48,877 bases of DNA from Welwitschia mirabilis (lineage: Eukaryota; Gnetophyta; Gnetopsida; Welwitschiales), in NCBI GenBank assembly GCA_051453625.1, contig JBOZIK010000001.1:28035670-28084546 (forward strand). Direction: 5' to 3'. Each line of letters starts with the position of its first letter. The first letter of the stretch is position 1. Positions 44,881 through 48,877 of the stretch are shown in pieces. Both the position numbers and the translations under genes were made by a program. The notes below the pieces were generated by a model. That model did no database searches. It saw nothing but the letters and a program-made list of their open reading frames with translations, and had not been told where the DNA came from.

Positions 44881-47789
44881 GTCATCCTAGTGATTGTTCA
44901 CTAATATGTATAGCAAATAAAGATAGTTATGAATAATACAAACAACCCTCATCATAAAGTATAAAAGAAAAATGATATGTAAAAATATGTAAGATATATA
45001 GTAATAAAAGTATGTACCATAATTATACTCAAAAAATANNNNNNNNNNNNNTATATAAATATAGATCATTAATTTAAATTCACTCCATGGAGGGAAGGAG
45101 ATAATAATATAATAATAAATAGTCAATCCCCTTGTCTGGTCATAATAAACTCCTGGTGGGCTATAGGCTTAGGTGTAAGAGGAGAAGAGGAAAGATGCTC
45201 AGGATCTATAGGGAAATATTGATCAAAAGATTTCATAGTAGTCTACATCATCTCATCTATCTCTACTTGCACTGTCTTTGGAAGATCCATCATCACATTG
45301 TACTCTATTTGTATGATGTTCTATCATACATCCACTATCTACTTCTTAATGTATTGTACTTTCCTCTTAACAATCTGGATCCTCTACTTTAATGTAGAAA
45401 TTCCTTGGTCCATAATGCCTATGATGGTCTTAGTGATCTCTGCTAGAAGGGCCTAAATTTGCTCAAGTAAAGTACCAACCGTACATCTCTGAATCTAAGA
45501 TCTCTCCGCTTCTCCTAGTACTTGTATGTCCATGTCTTATACATAATGAGCTAAAGTCTATATATATATATATAAATCACCACTTGTCCACAAGATTTAG
45601 TATACTAAAGTGCCTAAACATGGCTAAGAGGAGGTTAGATTCTGAATTTGTTATGCCTCTACTATAGTCTTACGTCTCCTCTATATGAATATGGGTAAGT
45701 CAATCTACTCATCTTGCCTAAATACTGCTAATATATATAAGTGCACCATCATGGNNNNNNNNNNGGAATAACTATTACGAAAAAATGAGTTGATGTTCTG
45801 AATAATCCATCTATGTAAAATCAAAGAGGTAGGAGCTAATTATGTCACCAAAATGTGTTGCCTATCTAGTCTCAAATCCACTGGTATATCTAATATTGCA
45901 TCGTGTGTATGATGGTGTTTTTTCCTACTAGCTAAATGTATATGAACACTTCTAATACCATCAATACTATTACTATTGTAATATGGTTTTAGATGATGGT
46001 AATATCTGGTCTCGAATCATGGCTATAATCATATCTATTAGTTAACCATGGAAGTTTTGATGATGCTCTATGTATGCTGTCATAAAAATATCTACTCTCA
46101 AATTTATAATATGTTCCTTGAGCATCTAAAATCCAATGGAGCTATAAGTTTATAAGCTATTAGCCTATCTTACACTTAATGTAGCTTATGAAATCATCAA
46201 AGTACCTCTCAACATGAATGATCATGGGCTAGTTAGTTAATGAGTAAATATATTGAGGTGGAGGATGGACTAGCTCTACTCGCTTAATCTCTAGTGGTTC
46301 TAATGGGCCTAACTCTTACTTAACAGTTTGGCCTTAGCCTAAATCAATTTAGCTCTATGTGTGCATGACTTAATCAATCATAAATACATAAGACATCATG
46401 TGAAATCAGGTGAATATAGTTAAAATATCTTGTGTGGATGCTCAAAATAACCCCATAAACTAGTTTAAAATGTGTAAAAACTATGAAAATATGTCTTATT
46501 CCATCCTCTCAAAAGTATCACTACATCCCATGTTACTTAGTCATGCAAAGAAAAATGCAAAATGAGTGAAAAATTTGAAAATATTTTAAATGGGCCACAC
46601 ATAAAGTGAAAAATGAAAGTGCTTAAATAAAAAATCTAATTACTAGAAATTAAAGCGGCATCATACTGATTAATTTTTCCTAAAGGTTCATTATGTTTTG
46701 ACTTATGATTTACAAGAAAATGAGTTTTAAAGTTAAAAACCTAATTCTATCTTGTAAAGCATACAATTCATTATAAATTTTAAAATATGCAACAAAGACT
46801 AGATTTGTAAGTTTCTAATCAAATAGATCAAAAAACTAAATAAAATATTTGGAAACTATGCATTAAAAGATTAAGAAATAGAAGAAAAAATTGAAAAAAA
46901 ATAATGAAGAGAGAAACATATCTTGTTTTTGAGAATTAACTAAAATCTAAAAATAGGATGAATGATCTTAGTAAGAATAAGTTCCTACATGTTGGCATAG
47001 ATCAAGAACACTATTGCCTCATGAGAGAATGGTGGAAATAATAGAGAATGGAAGAAAAATGAAAAAAAAATAGGGCACACTATGGTTTTATCACATTGTC
47101 ATCTAGCTACGTCCTCNNNNNNNNNNNNNNNNNNNNNNNNNNNNNNNNNNNNNNNNNNNNNNNNNNNNNNNNNNNNNNNNNNNNNNNNNNNNNNNNNNNN
47201 NNNNNNNNNNNNNNNNNNNNNNNNNNNNNNNNNNNNNNNNNNNNNNNNNNNNNNNNNNNNNNNNNNNNNNNNNNNNNNNNNNNNNNNNNNNNNNNNNNNN
47301 NNNNNNNNNNNNNNNNNNNNNNNNNNNNNNNNNNNNNNNNNNNNNNNNNNNNNNNNNNNNNNNNNNNNNNNNNNNNNNNNNNNNNNNNNNNNNNNNNNNN
47401 NNNNNNNNNNNNNNNNNNNNNNNNNNNNNNNNNNNNNNNNNNNNNNNNNNNNNNNNNNNNNNNNNNNNNNNNNNNNNNNNNNNNNNNNNNNNNNNNNNNN
47501 NNNNNNNNNNNNNNNNNNNNNNNNNNNNNNNNNNNNNNNNNNNNNNNNNNNNNNNNNNNNNNNNNNNNNNNNNNNNNNNNNNNNNNNNNNNNNNNNNNNN
47601 NNNNNNNNNNNNNNNNNNNNNNNNNNNNNNNNNNNNNNNNNNNNNNNNNNNNNNNNNNNNNNNNNNNNNNNNNNNNNNNNNNNNNNNNNNNNNNNNNNNN
47701 NNNNNNNNNNNNNNNNNNNNNNNNNNNNNNNNNNNNNNNNNNNNNNNNNNNNNNNNNNNNNNNNNNNNNNNNNNAGAAAAAATTCTAGT
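44881..47789 (-). other. Element G: extra 2.9-kb post-pol segment
   Basis: Absent from B and C. It is bounded by imperfect direct repeats: GTCATCCTAGTGATTGTT at 44881 and GTCATCCTAGTATTGTTT at 47790. It contains a decayed minus-strand coding segment, TA microsatellite sequence (about 45561-45575), small gaps (45039-45051, 45755-45764) and a 658-N gap (47117-47774). The stretch 46400-47116 is AT-rich with nothing recognisable. Confidence 0.6.
45051..46380 (-). pseudogene. Decayed post-pol (env-position) ORF of element G
   Basis: One minus-strand frame between about 45560 and 45060 keeps protein-like content: HYV, DMDIQVLGEAERS, IQRCTVGTLLEQI, ALLAEITKTIIGIMDQG and RIQIVKRK, then an acidic Ser/Asp region and SPPGVYYDQTRGLT. 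The stops within it are TAA, TAG and TGA, all explicable as CAA, CAG or CGA. The middle looks helical or coiled-coil. Upstream, 45800-46400 has further fragments such as MIIHVERYFDDFISYIK, with frameshifts. Athila elements carry an env-like or unknown ORF at this place; that this is the same protein is inference. The start cannot be defined. Confidence 0.5.
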
Positions 47790-48877
47790 GTCATCCTAGT
47801 ATTGTTTAAATAACCAAGTAGATGATGAGACTTTAAATAATTTCAAAAAAGTTGAGATCATAGGTAAATAACTTAGGATGCATGTGAGTGTATCTCTCAA
47901 TCAAAAGTAGAAAAATTCATTTTTTTAGCGGGGGGAAAAAGTATTCTGATGATTCCTTATATAATATGACCTGAAATTAGGAATGGTAAAGAGTTATGAT
48001 GAATGAAGATGAGAAGAAAATGCTAAAGGATTGAAAGATAGGAAGATGAAAAATGCACTAACTAGAATGAAAGATATTAAACAAAAATAAAAAATGTGTC
48101 CAAACTGATAAATAAACCTAAAGATATGTAGAATTGTAAAAGAGTTTAAAAAGAATGCTCATAAAATTCATGAAGAGTAAGATATGTTTTTTTAATTAAA
48201 ATGCTAAAAAAAATCAACTATTATTAAAAGAAATAACATGAATGATAAGAAGAAAACTACTAAATGATAAGATCCTAGATAAAGATAAAAAAGTACAAAA
48301 GTGAAATTAAAATAACAAATTAAAGAACTAAAGAAAAAACAAAAATTAACATAAGAAACATGAAGAAGATGGCTCACCTACCCTATCTTTTAACCTAGAA
48401 AACTCCATTTAAAGACATCATAAAGCCACCTAAGTAAAAAGGCATGATAAAATGTATCAATTTCATAAAGTTCCATTTGATAAGGTAGTGATTATGCTAA
48501 TATTAAAGATCAAATGCTTAGAGCAATGGATGATAATAGCATAAGATGCTAAAAAATGAACTCACATGCTCACACCTCAAAACACACTTAAATCCTTCAA
48601 AGTAAAATGATGATGTGGGAATAATAAGAGTCTAAAAAACAAGTAATGCCTTTGTAATACTAGGAACACCATTGATTCCATAGCCTCAAATTTTTATTAC
48701 TACTTTCTATGATGAGGGGAGTGCATCCATAGTTAGAGAAGTAAGGACTTGTAAAGCATGGCCAACTAATTCCCCATTTTTATTTCCACATCTATTAACA
48801 CTGCTAAAGGTTCTTTTTAGAAAAATTTACCTAGGTATAATAGGACATTATCATGATTATGTATTTTAGCATAAATA
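47790..48877 (-). other. Element G: conserved post-pol block
   Basis: Aligns with C about 16760-17740 and B about 21190-22168 (AAAAATGCACTAA near 48049; CTAAAGG near 48806; ATAGGACATTATCATG at the end). Non-coding. By comparison, integrase of G should begin about 0.4-0.7 kb beyond the window. Confidence 0.72.

Larger units (their letters stand above)
43427..48877 (-). mobile_element. Athila-like element G (3' part)
   Basis: The 3' LTR is 43427-44681 (1255 bp). It is followed on the right by the polypurine tract region and a long post-pol region that runs off the window. It starts exactly at TG within the gag of F, so it is an insertion. The left TSD would be ATGCA (43422-43426); the right end is not visible. 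The post-pol region is about 2.5 kb longer than in B and C. Confidence 0.8.

Noticed and set aside
45132-45392. Plus-strand frame of 86 residues
   Set aside because: Antisense to the better-supported minus-strand frame of G; composition is His/Leu/Tyr-rich shadow.

Overview
The window is a block of plant heterochromatin made almost entirely of decayed, mutually nested transposable elements. It looks like a large, AT-rich, repeat-rich angiosperm genome. The evidence is Athila-type Ty3/gypsy gag-pol remnants with tRNA-Asp-like primer binding sites, an LTR element with an initiator-Met-type primer site, a CACTA DNA transposon, and a captured 3' fragment of an Alfin-like PHD-finger gene, a plant-specific family. 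I see no intact host gene, tRNA, rRNA or CRISPR array. The species cannot be named from this sequence.

The architecture can be solved from LTR ends, target-site duplications (TSDs) and reading order. Five copies of one Athila-like family (LTR about 1.25 kb, ends TGTTG...CAACA), all on the minus strand, are stacked inside each other. F is the outermost host (RNase H, RT, protease and gag at 39883-43426). A is inserted in F and runs from beyond the left edge to 39882. C is inserted in the 5' LTR of A (9001-39011; TSD GTAAT/ATAAT). B is inserted in C near the RNase H/integrase junction (19249-31312; TSD TGGTT/TGGTC). G is inserted in the gag of F (43427 to beyond the right edge). Two unrelated elements sit in the same stack. 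One is a CACTA transposon of 3770 bp in the RNase H of A (338-4107; TSD TAA). The other is a 6.1-kb non-coding LTR-type element, E, in the 3' region of C (10143-16271; TSD GAATA).

On the minus strand each Athila-like copy reads: 5' LTR, PBS, leader, gag (ends in a degenerate zinc knuckle), aspartic protease, RT, RNase H, integrase (HHCC, core, GPY/F-like tail), a long post-pol region, polypurine tract, 3' LTR. Every coding segment is broken by stops and frameshifts. Most stops I examined can be derived from CAA, CAG, CGA or TGG by C-to-T or G-to-A change, as expected for long-methylated DNA. B keeps the most catalytic residues.

Signals that ordinary annotation would miss: a 42-44 nt double-stem palindrome repeated in the LTRs, leaders, protease-RT linkers and 3' region of the family; a tandem array of LTR-end plus PBS units at the edge of E; a CpG-containing minisatellite in E; the gene fragment inside the CACTA element; and a 2.9-kb post-pol segment in G with coding character. 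Several N gaps are flanked by duplicated sequence and look like assembly artefacts. For one of them (30318-30756) the LTR arithmetic shows this almost exactly.
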